The notes: a model not told the origin generated them from the letters alone. A stretch of 11,358 nt of DNA from Bacteroidetes/Chlorobi group bacterium ChocPot_Mid (GCA_003731675.1 RCNQ01000162.1:1-11358); one strand, 5' to 3'; counted from the first letter of the stretch, positions 1-6,299 are shown. Made by a program: numbers and translations.

Positions 1-564
1 TTTAGCTAGTTTCATCAGCATTTGACCAAGATTTGAAAAATAAAAGCTCGTTTTTAGTGCTATTGGCAACTTGACTTCCTTTTTCACACTTTTTACAACA
101 TCAAAATAAACTTGCTCTGTTTCTTCAATTGTTCTATGAAAATCACTTGGCAAAATAAATAAATTCAGTTCCAAAGCATCAGCTCCAGCTTCTTCAATCC
201 TTTTAGCAAACCCTGTCCAATCGCTTGCAGAAACACAATTAATGCTCGCAATTACAGGTATATTCAGAACTTTCTTTGATTTTTCAATCAGGAACAGATA
301 TTTACTTACACTATCTTCAACATCATCATAATTAAAAAAATCATAAATTTCAGGATATAGAGTCCCCGGTCTGTTCATTTCAGCTACCTGTTTTTGGAGT
401 TCGATATTGATTTCTTCCTCGAATAACGATTTCAGAACAACAGCACCTGCTCCGTATTTTTCGATTTCCTTTAAATCCTGCAATGAATTCGTTAAGCCAG
501 AGCTTCCAGCTATTATTGGACTTCTTAAATTCATCCCCATATACTTTGTTGACAAATCTACCAT
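1..564 (-). CDS. Dihydroorotate dehydrogenase-like flavoprotein, N-terminal part (cut by window edge)
   Basis: The reading frame is open from the ATG at 562-564 to the left edge, giving 188 residues. It resembles the class 1 dihydroorotate dehydrogenase FMN barrel: an N-terminal MGMNLRSPIIAGSSGLT stretch (residues 9-25), GAGAVVLKS with Lys45 where FMN-barrel members keep an active-site lysine, SINCVSASDW (107-116), LELN (131-134) and LPIALKTS (166-173, Lys171). True class 1A enzymes have NxSCPN after LELN, carrying the catalytic Cys. Here the sequence runs LELNLFILPSD with no Cys, so pyrimidine synthesis should not be assumed. Such proteins are usually annotated 'dihydroorotate dehydrogenase-like'; their reaction is unknown to me. 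The start is supported by the homologous N-terminus and a purine-rich AAAAAGGGAAAAA just upstream. It lies 79 bases downstream of the propeller gene and has its own candidate promoter. The C-terminal barrel half is outside the window. Confidence 0.85.
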   Translation of the reverse strand, partial: MVDLSTKYMGMNLRSPIIAGSSGLTNSLQDLKEIEKYGAGAVVLKSLFEEEINIELQKQVAEMNRPGTLYPEIYDFFNYDDVEDSVSKYLFLIEKSKKVLNIPVIASINCVSASDWTGFAKRIEEAGADALELNLFILPSDFHRTIEETEQVYFDVVKSVKKEVKLPIALKTSFYFSNLGQMLMKLAK

Positions 565-604
565 AATTTTTCCCTTTTTATCTATTTAAAAAAAATTCTT
601 TATT

Positions 605-635
605 CAATAATACACGTTTTTTTAAATTCTACAAA
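605..635 (-). promoter_or_regulatory. Candidate Bacteroidota promoter of the DHODH-like gene
   Basis: Read on the minus strand, TTTG (635-632) is followed after 19 bases by TATTATTG (612-605). This matches the Bacteroidota TTTG/TAnnTTTG consensus with one mismatch in the -7 box. It sits 40 bases upstream of the ATG at 564, a leader length similar to the other candidates here. No transcript data; the AT-rich background makes chance matches possible. Confidence 0.42.
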
Positions 636-643
636 ATATTCTT

Positions 644-1987
644 TCAATATTTGATAAATTTTGTAATCTTTCCTCCCATTCTCAATATATACATGCCAGG
701 ACTAAATTGTGATACATCAATTTTATCATTATATTCAGATTCAAATAATTTAATTCCAAGCATTGTAATTATTTCTATTTTTTCTGCATCTTTGACATTA
801 CTTAAAAATAAATAATCACTTGCAGGATTTGGGTAAAGTTCAATTTCTTTCATTTCTTGGTTTTCAACAACATCCGTTGTATCAGGTGGAAAATTAAAGA
901 AATCGCCTTCATACCTGAATATCCCTGCATCCCAAGTGCCTATAAGTGGTGTCCGCCCAGCCCACGTAACAAGCATTTTCCGGCAATTGTCCAAATCGTT
1001 TGGTGTCGGTACGTAAGCCCAGGTCTCACCACCGTTGTTGGTCATTGCGATTTTACCGTAATAGCCAACGGCAACACCATTATTAGCATCTGCAAATGAA
1101 ATATTAAAAAATCCTTTATAAGGTTTATTAAATTCTATAAATATTAAATTCCAGTTATAGCCACCATCGGTTGTTTTATAAATAATATCGTAATATTCAC
1201 CGCTTGGTAAGGATTTATCGCTTCTCCAACCTGCACCATAAGCTACTGTATCATTAACAAAATAAATACTTTCAATAGCATCAAACCATTTACCAGGTTC
1301 TTTCCCAAAATAAAACACTGTATCCCAAGAATTTTTATTAATATAATATTTTACAAATGATTCGCCCAATCCCATGCTATTAGCCCACGGGCTTCCATAA
1401 ATCATTCCAATTGTATTTGAATCGAGAAAAAATGGTGAATAATAGCTTTGATTTGTGTGCAATTTCGGATGCCTCTTGTTCGATTCCCAACCATCCTTTG
1501 TTGTATAATAGTAGTACTGACTGGTAACAAATCCAATACTTGAATCCCACATAGCCAAATCATCTAACTCCCAGTTTTCTGCATCCTTGCTGGAATCAAT
1601 CAAGACCTTTTTAAATGTTTTACCACTATCAGTACTTTTTTGTATAACTGCATTATCATCCGATGATATAAAATAATTATTGGGATTAGGAGATATACCA
1701 TTATTTACATTAATAATTATTGGATCCTCTTGTTCGAAGATATTTTCTGCAATATATAATAATTCCCATGTATTCCCGTAATCTATTGACCTATAAAGTC
1801 TCCAACTTGACTCGTATACTTCGCCGCCATGCTGTACAACAACAAAACAATTGCTATCTTTACAAGTTATAGATTTTACATCACTCTTTTTAAAGGTTGG
1901 AGTATTGTCAAATTCTTCAACTAATCTCCAATTATTTGCCGATAGATTACAAGCTAATATTAATAATAGCAAAAAATATTTATACAT
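644..1987 (-). CDS. Secreted Asp-box (BNR/Ycf48-like) beta-propeller protein with T9SS type A sorting domain
   Basis: This 447-residue protein is predicted to be exported and probably anchored or released at the cell surface. Residues 1-18 form a signal peptide with a Leu/Ile-rich core. At least five Asp-box-like turns follow: SIDYGNTW (67-74), STDSGKTF (118-125), TTKDGWES (162-169, degenerate), TTDGGYNW (272-279) and TNNGGETW (316-323). These mark blades of a sialidase/Ycf48-type propeller, although sialidase active-site arginines are not evident, so a binding or structural role is likelier than glycosidase activity. Residues 381-447 match the T9SS type A C-terminal domain: ELYPNPASDYL, then IEIITMLGIKL, then FSPGMYILRM and a basic end. 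The signal peptide also contains LILAC (9-13), a marginal lipobox, so lipidation at Cys13 cannot be excluded. The ligand is unknown. It is transcribed alone, with tRNA-Lys upstream. Confidence 0.85.
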   Translation of the reverse strand: MYKYFLLLLILACNLSANNWRLVEEFDNTPTFKKSDVKSITCKDSNCFVVVQHGGEVYESSWRLYRSIDYGNTWELLYIAENIFEQEDPIIINVNNGISPNPNNYFISSDDNAVIQKSTDSGKTFKKVLIDSSKDAENWELDDLAMWDSSIGFVTSQYYYYTTKDGWESNKRHPKLHTNQSYYSPFFLDSNTIGMIYGSPWANSMGLGESFVKYYINKNSWDTVFYFGKEPGKWFDAIESIYFVNDTVAYGAGWRSDKSLPSGEYYDIIYKTTDGGYNWNLIFIEFNKPYKGFFNISFADANNGVAVGYYGKIAMTNNGGETWAYVPTPNDLDNCRKMLVTWAGRTPLIGTWDAGIFRYEGDFFNFPPDTTDVVENQEMKEIELYPNPASDYLFLSNVKDAEKIEIITMLGIKLFESEYNDKIDVSQFSPGMYILRMGGKITKFIKY

Positions 1988-2047
1988 AACCTAATATCAT
2001 TAATTATTTAACAATATTTATCTTTCCTGTATGAAACTGTACCTCTT

Positions 2048-2080
2048 CAAAATTATTTAGACAAAAATTCATAAATCAAC
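2048..2080 (-). promoter_or_regulatory. Candidate Bacteroidota promoter of the secreted propeller gene
   Basis: Minus-strand GTTG (2080-2077, one mismatch to TTTG), 21 bases, then TAATTTTG (2055-2048), a full match to TAnnTTTG. The -7 box lies 60 bases upstream of the ATG at 1987. It is downstream of the tRNA-Lys gene, so the two would be separately transcribed. Confidence 0.4.
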
Positions 2081-2222
2081 TTAGATAGTTTTTCCAAAAT
2101 AACTATTAATTCATTAAATACAAAATAAACAATTTGGGTATAACTTATTTTGAAGTCAATCGTGATGATTCATTTAAAGACTAATTTTTGGCAGAACAGC
2201 TATGTTGTTCATTTCGTTTTTT

Positions 2223-2299
2223 TGGTGCTCCCTGGGGGATTCGAACCCCCGGCCCATTGATTAAGAGTCAATTGCTCTGGCCAACTGAGCTAAGGGAGC
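2223..2299 (-). tRNA. tRNA-Lys (anticodon CUU), CCA encoded
   Basis: The minus strand folds into a complete cloverleaf. The acceptor stem GCTCCCT (2299-2293) pairs with AGGGAGC (2233-2227). The D arm is GCTC/GAGC, and the anticodon stem ATTGA/TCAAT encloses the loop CTCTTAA, giving anticodon CUU, which reads AAG (lysine). The T arm is GGGGG-TTCGAAT-CCCCC. The discriminator is A (2226), and CCA is encoded at 2225-2223. The body without CCA is 74 nt. All four stems are fully paired, so it should be functional. It is a lone tRNA with its own promoter only four bases upstream. Confidence 0.97.
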
Positions 2300-2303
2300 G
2301 TTG

Positions 2304-2335
2304 CAAAATTAAGAACTGCAAGCCAAACAGCCAAA
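2304..2335 (-). promoter_or_regulatory. Promoter of tRNA-Lys (TTTG-N20-TAATTTTG)
   Basis: On the minus strand TTTG (2335-2332), a 20-base spacer and TAATTTTG (2311-2304) match both elements of the Bacteroidota housekeeping promoter exactly and with ordinary spacing. Only four bases (CAAC) separate the -7 box from tRNA nucleotide 1 at 2299. This is the best promoter match in the window and helps identify the lineage. Confidence 0.62.
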
Positions 2336-2440
2336 TTTTTTGACCTACAATTTGCATTTTATACTGTTTTTTTATTGTTTTGCCTTTAAAATCATTAGAT
2401 TTATTGCTTTTATTATAATAATTCGGAAAAAAATATGTTT

Positions 2441-2448
2441 TATATTTG
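2441..2448 (+). promoter_or_regulatory. Candidate -7 box of the kdsA-lptC operon
   Basis: TATATTTG matches TAnnTTTG exactly, 27 bases upstream of the ATG at 2476. No clear TTTG lies 17-23 bases upstream, so only the -7 element is supported. A transcript starting about 5-7 bases downstream would begin at or after the alternative TTG codon at 2452, favouring the ATG at 2476 as the translation start. Confidence 0.4.
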
Positions 2449-2466
2449 TAATTGGAAAAAAATAAT

Positions 2467-2472
2467 GAGGAG
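2467..2472 (+). promoter_or_regulatory. Shine-Dalgarno-like site deciding the kdsA start
   Basis: GAGGAG lies three bases before the ATG at 2476. Counted from GAGG alone the gap is five bases, a short but usable spacing. It would be inside the coding sequence if the TTG at 2452 were used, and no comparable motif precedes that TTG. Such motifs are uncommon in this phylum, so this is supportive but not decisive. Confidence 0.4.
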
Positions 2473-2475
2473 TTT

Positions 2476-3246
2476 ATGTTTGTTATTGCGGGTCCTTGTG
2501 TTGTTGAATCTCAGGAAATGTTAAGAGAAATTGCAAGTGAACTGAGAACTGTATGTGCAGAACTTGATTTAGATTGGATTTTTAAAGCTTCTTATAAGAA
2601 AGCGAATAGAACCAGCATTAAATCATTTACGGGTATTGGCGATGAGAAAGCTTTGTCCTGTCTGAAAGGTATTGCCGAAGAATTTTCTGTTCCTGTTTTG
2701 ACAGATGTGCATTCCGTTGAAGAAGTTGCTCTTGCTTCGAAGTATGTTGATATTTTGCAGATTCCTGCTTTTTTAAGCAGACAGACAGAGTTACTGGTTG
2801 CCGCAGGAAAGTCGGGGAAAAGAGTGAATATAAAAAAAGGTCAATTTTTGGCACCTGAGGATATGAAAAAAGCTGTTGAGAAAGTAGAATCCACAGGTAA
2901 TAAGGATATTATGCTAACTGAGCGAGGTTATACTTTTGGGTATCATGATTTGGTGGTTGATTTCAGGTCATTGATGATAATGAAGGAGTTCGGTTATCCT
3001 GTTGTTTATGATGCGACACATTCATTGCAACAGCCATCTGTCGGAGAGCAATCAGGAGGGTATCCTAAATTTATTCCTGCTTTGGCACGTGCCGCTACAG
3101 CCGTTGGTATTGATGGTATTTTCTTTGAAACTCATCCTGACCCGAAAAATGCTAAAAGCGATGCGGCTACACAATTGCCTTTGTCTTTGGTAAAGGATTT
3201 TTTGAGTGATGTTAAAAGTATAGATAATTTAAAATTTAAGTTGTAA
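2476..3246 (+). CDS. kdsA: 3-deoxy-8-phosphooctulonate (KDO-8-P) synthase, metal-dependent type
   Basis: This cytoplasmic enzyme condenses arabinose 5-phosphate with phosphoenolpyruvate to give KDO-8-phosphate, the precursor of the KDO sugar linking lipid A to LPS core. Family landmarks run throughout: VIAGPCVVES (3-12), FKASYKKANRTS (36-47), TDVH (76-79), QIPAFLSRQT (95-104), NIKKGQFLAP (118-127), TERGYTFGYHDLVVDFR (148-164), DATHSLQ (179-185), FFETHPDP (216-223) and KSDAATQLPL (227-236). The metal ligands known from the Aquifex enzyme are all present: Cys8, His182, Glu218 and Asp229. Metal-independent enzymes such as E. coli KdsA have Asn at the Cys position, so this is the metal-dependent class. 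I chose the ATG at 2476 (256 residues). An in-frame TTG at 2452 would add eight residues. lptC follows after 16 bases, in what looks like one LPS operon. Confidence 0.95.
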   Translation: MFVIAGPCVVESQEMLREIASELRTVCAELDLDWIFKASYKKANRTSIKSFTGIGDEKALSCLKGIAEEFSVPVLTDVHSVEEVALASKYVDILQIPAFLSRQTELLVAAGKSGKRVNIKKGQFLAPEDMKKAVEKVESTGNKDIMLTERGYTFGYHDLVVDFRSLMIMKEFGYPVVYDATHSLQQPSVGEQSGGYPKFIPALARAATAVGIDGIFFETHPDPKNAKSDAATQLPLSLVKDFLSDVKSIDNLKFKL

Positions 3247-3262
3247 TAAAATTTTTTGGATA

Positions 3263-3817
3263 ATGAAATATAAAAACATATTGTATATTTTCATCATTGT
3301 CGCAATGGTTGTTTTTTTGGGTTGTGATGAAGACAAAGTGATACCCAAGAAGAATATTGATATTATTAATCTTGAGACTCAACCAGACCAGATTAGTTAT
3401 AAAACAGAGGTAACATTTGTAGATTCTAATTTTACAAAAGCAATTTTGAAGGCAGAACGTGCAAGAGTATATCAATCAAGGATGGAGACATTGCTTGACG
3501 GTGGTGTTTATGTTCAGTTTTTTAAAAGGTATTCAACAGGAAAGGTTTCTTATCTGACATCAGACAGTGCCAGAATAGATGACAGGACTAAAAATATGAT
3601 GGCTGGCGGGCATGTAGTTGTTATATCAGATAGTACAAACACCAAACTGGAAACATCGCTTTTGGAGTGGGATAATATCACACAGAAGTTATATTCAACA
3701 GAGTTTGTAAGGGTAACTTCACCTTCTGAGACAATTCAGGGATACGGATTTGAATCTGACCAAAGTCTTTCTAACTATAAAATATTCAGAGTCAGCGGGC
3801 AACAAAAAGGGAAATGA
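3263..3817 (+). CDS. lptC: LPS export protein LptC, predicted lipoprotein form
   Basis: LptC links the inner-membrane LptBFG transporter to the periplasmic bridge that carries LPS to the outer membrane. This 184-residue protein has the LptC pattern of short beta strands: ARVYQSRMETLLDGGVYVQFF, then LTSDSARIDDRTKNMMAGGHVVVIS with the GGHV turn (residues 111-123), then TSLLEWDNITQKLYSTEFVRV, ending with the GYGFESDQSL motif. Unlike E. coli LptC, which keeps a transmembrane anchor, the N-terminus ends in FLGC (18-21), a lipobox predicting lipidation at Cys21, followed by Asp-Glu-Asp. Asp at +2 is the E. coli inner-membrane retention signal, which would suit LptC, but that rule is not established for this phylum. 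It sits 16 bases after kdsA and converges on dedA with a seven-base gap. The sequence is diverged, so the call rests on the fold pattern, length and neighbour. Confidence 0.78.
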   Translation: MKYKNILYIFIIVAMVVFLGCDEDKVIPKKNIDIINLETQPDQISYKTEVTFVDSNFTKAILKAERARVYQSRMETLLDGGVYVQFFKRYSTGKVSYLTSDSARIDDRTKNMMAGGHVVVISDSTNTKLETSLLEWDNITQKLYSTEFVRVTSPSETIQGYGFESDQSLSNYKIFRVSGQQKGK

Positions 3818-3846
3818 TTATTTTTTAAGTTGCTGATTTTTCTTTT
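3799..3846 (+). terminator. Likely intrinsic terminator of kdsA-lptC, spanning the lptC stop
   Basis: GCAAC (3799-3803) pairs with GTTGC (3829-3833), and AAAAA (3804-3808) pairs with TTTTT (3822-3826), with a two-base AA bulge and a loop of about 13 bases. A T-rich tract (TTTTTCTTTT, 3837-3846) follows immediately. The lptC stop (3815-3817) is in the loop and the dedA 3' end overlaps the right arm. The minus strand has no T tract after the hairpin, so it looks one-directional. Confidence 0.42.
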
Positions 3847-4463
3847 CGCTTTTTTAAGACATAAGATACTACAAATTTTATAATTACTAACAGGAGAATT
3901 AGTATTACAGCAGGTAATATAAATCTTTCGTAAGCTTCAAGATATTTTTCTGCTCTTCGCCAGTTTTCGCCTAAAACCACACCAAGATAAATCAAAATAA
4001 AGTTCCAGATTAAAGCACTGACTCCAGCTAAGGATATTGTGTATGTTGGGTTTAATTCTGCCATTCCGGCTAAAAGCGAAACAACGCCACGAGTGCCTGA
4101 AAGAAAACGATTCAGAGCAATGATGACATAACCGTATTTGGTAATCCATTTATTTGGTTTTTTTATGTTTTCTTCATTAATGAATGGGATACGTTTTGAT
4201 TTGATAATTCTATGACCGAGATACCTGCCGAGATAGAACATAACAGCAAAACCCAGAATGGAGCCGGCAGTAGTTACAATCAAAAGTGGAAAGAGACCGA
4301 CTGTCCCAATACCTACCAATGTACCGGTGAAAATAATGACTGAATCGCTTGGTGATGGGGGGAAGATATTTTCAAGTATGGTAATGAAAAATGCTGTAAC
4401 GAGAACCAGATACCAGGGTACAGTTTGTAAGAAAGCCACAATTTCATTTAAATATTCAAGCAT
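3825..4463 (-). CDS. DedA family (VTT/SNARE-associated) integral membrane protein
   Basis: This 212-residue inner-membrane protein belongs to the DedA family; some members move undecaprenyl phosphate or phospholipids across the membrane and others affect proton-motive-force and envelope homeostasis. Visible landmarks are ENIFPPSPSDSVIIFTG (31-47), GSILGFAVMFYLGRYLG (67-83) and NRFLSGTRGVVSLLAGMAELN (118-138). Glu31 and the Arg pair 119/125 match the conserved acidic and basic residues required in E. coli YqjA/YghB; the six-residue Arg spacing is the same. Hydrophobic segments cover about 16-30, 42-64, 65-80, 111-135, 143-165 and 182-203, followed by a basic KKRKEK tail. The length is typical. 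It is the last gene of the glycosyltransferase operon, six bases after the HAD phosphatase, so a role in handling lipid-linked sugar carriers is plausible but inferred. The exact DedA subgroup is uncertain. Confidence 0.92.
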   Translation of the reverse strand: MLEYLNEIVAFLQTVPWYLVLVTAFFITILENIFPPSPSDSVIIFTGTLVGIGTVGLFPLLIVTTAGSILGFAVMFYLGRYLGHRIIKSKRIPFINEENIKKPNKWITKYGYVIIALNRFLSGTRGVVSLLAGMAELNPTYTISLAGVSALIWNFILIYLGVVLGENWRRAEKYLEAYERFILPAVILILLLVIIKFVVSYVLKKRKEKSAT

Positions 4464-4469
4464 TTTTCT

Positions 4470-5045
4470 TTAGGTTGTTTGGTTATTGAATATAGGAACG
4501 TGTTTTTCAATTTCAATAAGACTTTTTATTATGTAATCTGCTTCCGGGATGTCAATATGCTTATAGTTTCCAATCAGAACTGTTCTGATACCTGCTCTTC
4601 TGCCTGCAATTACGTCACTCGGAGAATCGCCGATAATCCAGGAAGTCTGTTTATCTATTTTCCATTTGTCAATTGCCTGAAGTATCATTCCAGGATTGGG
4701 CTTTCTAAAGTAACTGCCGGTTTCTGCCAAATCAGTGCAGTAGAAAATATCGTCGAAACCTTTTCCGTAAAATCCTGATAATTCGTTTTGCATAAATTTC
4801 AGAACTTGTTCAAGTTGTTCTACGCTCATTATTCCCTTGCCTACACCCTGTTGATTGGTAATGAGAAAAGTTTTGTAGTCAGAATTAATAAGCTTTCCGA
4901 AAAATTCAACGAAATCAGGCAGAAAATGGAATTCTTTTTCAGTTTTAATATAGTCTTTGACAGCACGCATATTGACAACACCATCGCGGTCAAAAAAAAC
5001 AGCTTTTGTTTTATATTCCTGATTATTTGTTAAGTTGTCAATCAT
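4470..5045 (-). CDS. HAD-IIIA phosphatase, GmhB-like (heptose-bisphosphate/histidinol-phosphate phosphatase family), zinc loop absent
   Basis: This 191-residue cytoplasmic phosphatase has all four HAD motifs. Motif I is FFDRDGVVN, with nucleophile Asp19 and acid/base Asp21. Motif II is LITNQQG (Thr63). Motif III is RKPNPGM (Lys115). Motif IV is IGDSPSDVIAGRRAG (Asp140, Asp144). Overall order and length fit GmhB, which removes the 7-phosphate from heptose 1,7-bisphosphate during LPS heptose synthesis. However, the GmhB/HisB zinc loop, normally Cys-x-His then a Cys pair before the Lys motif, is absent: residues 101-120 carry only Cys103. The substrate is therefore uncertain; another sugar-phosphate is possible. 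The ATG directly follows the TAA of the upstream glycosyltransferase with no gap, indicating translational coupling, and dedA follows after six bases. Confidence 0.85.
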   Translation of the reverse strand: MIDNLTNNQEYKTKAVFFDRDGVVNMRAVKDYIKTEKEFHFLPDFVEFFGKLINSDYKTFLITNQQGVGKGIMSVEQLEQVLKFMQNELSGFYGKGFDDIFYCTDLAETGSYFRKPNPGMILQAIDKWKIDKQTSWIIGDSPSDVIAGRRAGIRTVLIGNYKHIDIPEADYIIKSLIEIEKHVPIFNNQTT

Positions 5046-6242
5046 TTAATTGTTATCAAGAGTTTCGTAAATTAATTTATCTAATTCTTTGAAGACGGAT
5101 TGCCATGATAGCTTATTGACTATAAGTTCTCTTGCATTTTTGGATAGCTTAGCGGCAAAATCTTTATCTTGAATGATTTTTATTGCATTTTCTGCGAGTT
5201 CTGAATCATTTTTTCCAATCAGGAGGTGTTTACCGTGCTCAGCGTTGATACCCTGATTGCCAGTAGGTGTTGTAACGACAGGGCAACCAGAAGACATTGC
5301 TTCAATTAATTTGTTTTGGATTCCTGAACCGCCATTATGGGGATGAAGGAATAAAGCGGCTTTTTGCAAATAAGGAAGCATTTCCGGGACATTCCCAATA
5401 ACATTGATTTTTTCTGATTTCAAATCTAAAACGCTTTTTGGAGGGTTAGCTCCAACGATATTCAGTTTTGTATCGGGAACAACCTTATGAATTTCAGGAA
5501 GTATATCATTAACAATTTTCTTAATCATTAATTGATTTGCCCAGACATCAATTTTTCCTGCGAATAAAATATCCTTGCGGTCAATAGTGTTATCAGGTTT
5601 GAAATAGTCAATGTCAGTACCATTAGTAAGCAAAAAGTATTTAGTTGTGGGATTTTGTTTTTTCATCGCTTCGATATCTTGGTTTGAAACAAGAGTGGTT
5701 GCGTTGAAGTGCTTTACAATTTCAGGTTCGTATTTACACAGTCTTTTGAATTCCCAGAGTCTGACATTTTTTTGGATGAAATTGTTGCTTGTTTCATAAG
5801 ACCTTTTTTGGTAGAGAGTTCTGCAGTCTTCAGCGATAAGAATTTTTTTTATATCATGATTTTTCAAGTATTCTGCAGTACGCATAAAGAAAGCAAAGGA
5901 TATATCAAATTTCTGGTTTTTAATTAAATCGTCAACGATTTGTTTATATTCTTTACTGTAATAAAAGCCAATTTCAAGAGGGAATTCAAATAATTTCTTT
6001 GTAGCATTTACTCCAGCAGTCAAGGAAGAAAGGGGGATTATGTGTAAATCAACTCCAAGACTGTGGATTGCTTTCTTATAATCTTCAGGTATAGCTGAAC
6101 CGTGAAAGAAAGAAACCAAAGTTACGTTGTGATGCTTAGCTAAATGCGAAATCAGGTTATATGGCTTTAGCCGGTCTCCACCGATTACAGGAAAAGGAAA
6201 CCTTGCTGTAAGAAATAAGATATTTAATTTATTTTTTAACAT
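5046..6242 (-). CDS. Family 4 glycosyltransferase (GT-B fold), Stp1-like
   Basis: This 398-residue enzyme should transfer a sugar from an activated nucleotide donor to an envelope glycan or lipid-linked acceptor at the cytoplasmic face of the membrane. The N-terminal Rossmann domain starts LNILFLTARFPFPVIGGDR (6-24), with the Gly-rich turn typical of GT4 enzymes. The inter-domain region contains LTNGTDIDYFKP (205-216). The C-terminal donor-binding domain shows ILFAGKIDVWANQ (225-237), LNIVGANPP (260-268), VIGNVPEMLPYL (281-292) and GSGIQNKLIEAMSSGCPVVTT (305-325), where Glu314 heads the family's donor-binding Glu motif. The GxxxxWxN and GIQNKxxEAM pattern resembles exosortase-associated Stp1 transferases, but no exosortase gene is present, so only the family is certain. 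It is first in the operon with the GmhB-like phosphatase and dedA. Confidence 0.9.
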   Translation of the reverse strand: MLKNKLNILFLTARFPFPVIGGDRLKPYNLISHLAKHHNVTLVSFFHGSAIPEDYKKAIHSLGVDLHIIPLSSLTAGVNATKKLFEFPLEIGFYYSKEYKQIVDDLIKNQKFDISFAFFMRTAEYLKNHDIKKILIAEDCRTLYQKRSYETSNNFIQKNVRLWEFKRLCKYEPEIVKHFNATTLVSNQDIEAMKKQNPTTKYFLLTNGTDIDYFKPDNTIDRKDILFAGKIDVWANQLMIKKIVNDILPEIHKVVPDTKLNIVGANPPKSVLDLKSEKINVIGNVPEMLPYLQKAALFLHPHNGGSGIQNKLIEAMSSGCPVVTTPTGNQGINAEHGKHLLIGKNDSELAENAIKIIQDKDFAAKLSKNARELIVNKLSWQSVFKELDKLIYETLDNN

Positions 6243-6291
6243 TAATAATTAATTCAGCTATGACTTAATGAATAAAAATATATTGAATTCT

Positions 6292-6299
6292 CAAAATTA
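6292..6299 (-). promoter_or_regulatory. Candidate -7 box of the glycosyltransferase-HAD-dedA operon
   Basis: TAATTTTG on the minus strand (6299-6292) fits TAnnTTTG exactly, 49 bases before the ATG at 6242. The nearest upstream -33-like element (TTTC about 23 bases away) is poor. The box lies in the 75-base gap after the phosphatase regulator, so the operon could also receive read-through from that gene. Confidence 0.33.

Larger units (their letters stand above)
1988..2475. other. Intergenic region holding tRNA-Lys and divergent promoters
   Basis: These 488 bases between the propeller gene and kdsA are very AT-rich. Besides tRNA-Lys (2223-2299) and three candidate promoters (2048-2080 minus, 2304-2335 minus, 2441-2448 plus) I see no convincing coding frame, riboswitch or direct repeat. 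A short inverted repeat at 2194-2210 is discussed under rejected items. Confidence 0.6.

Noticed and set aside
634..652. Seven-pair inverted repeat AAATATT/AATATTT with a five-base loop across the propeller stop codon as a terminator
   Set aside because: The stem is entirely A-T and has no proper T tract in the direction of transcription, so it would be weak; likely chance in AT-rich DNA.
857..1099. Plus-strand open frame of 80 codons inside the propeller gene
   Set aside because: It is antisense to a clear coding sequence with recognisable domains, has no family features, and shows no promoter or ribosome site.
2194..2210. Hairpin GAACAGC-TAT-GTTGTTC followed on the plus strand by a T tract, just downstream of tRNA-Lys, as a tRNA terminator
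   Set aside because: The tRNA is transcribed on the minus strand, where the hairpin gains a C-A mismatch and is not followed by a T run. No plus-strand gene lies to its left.
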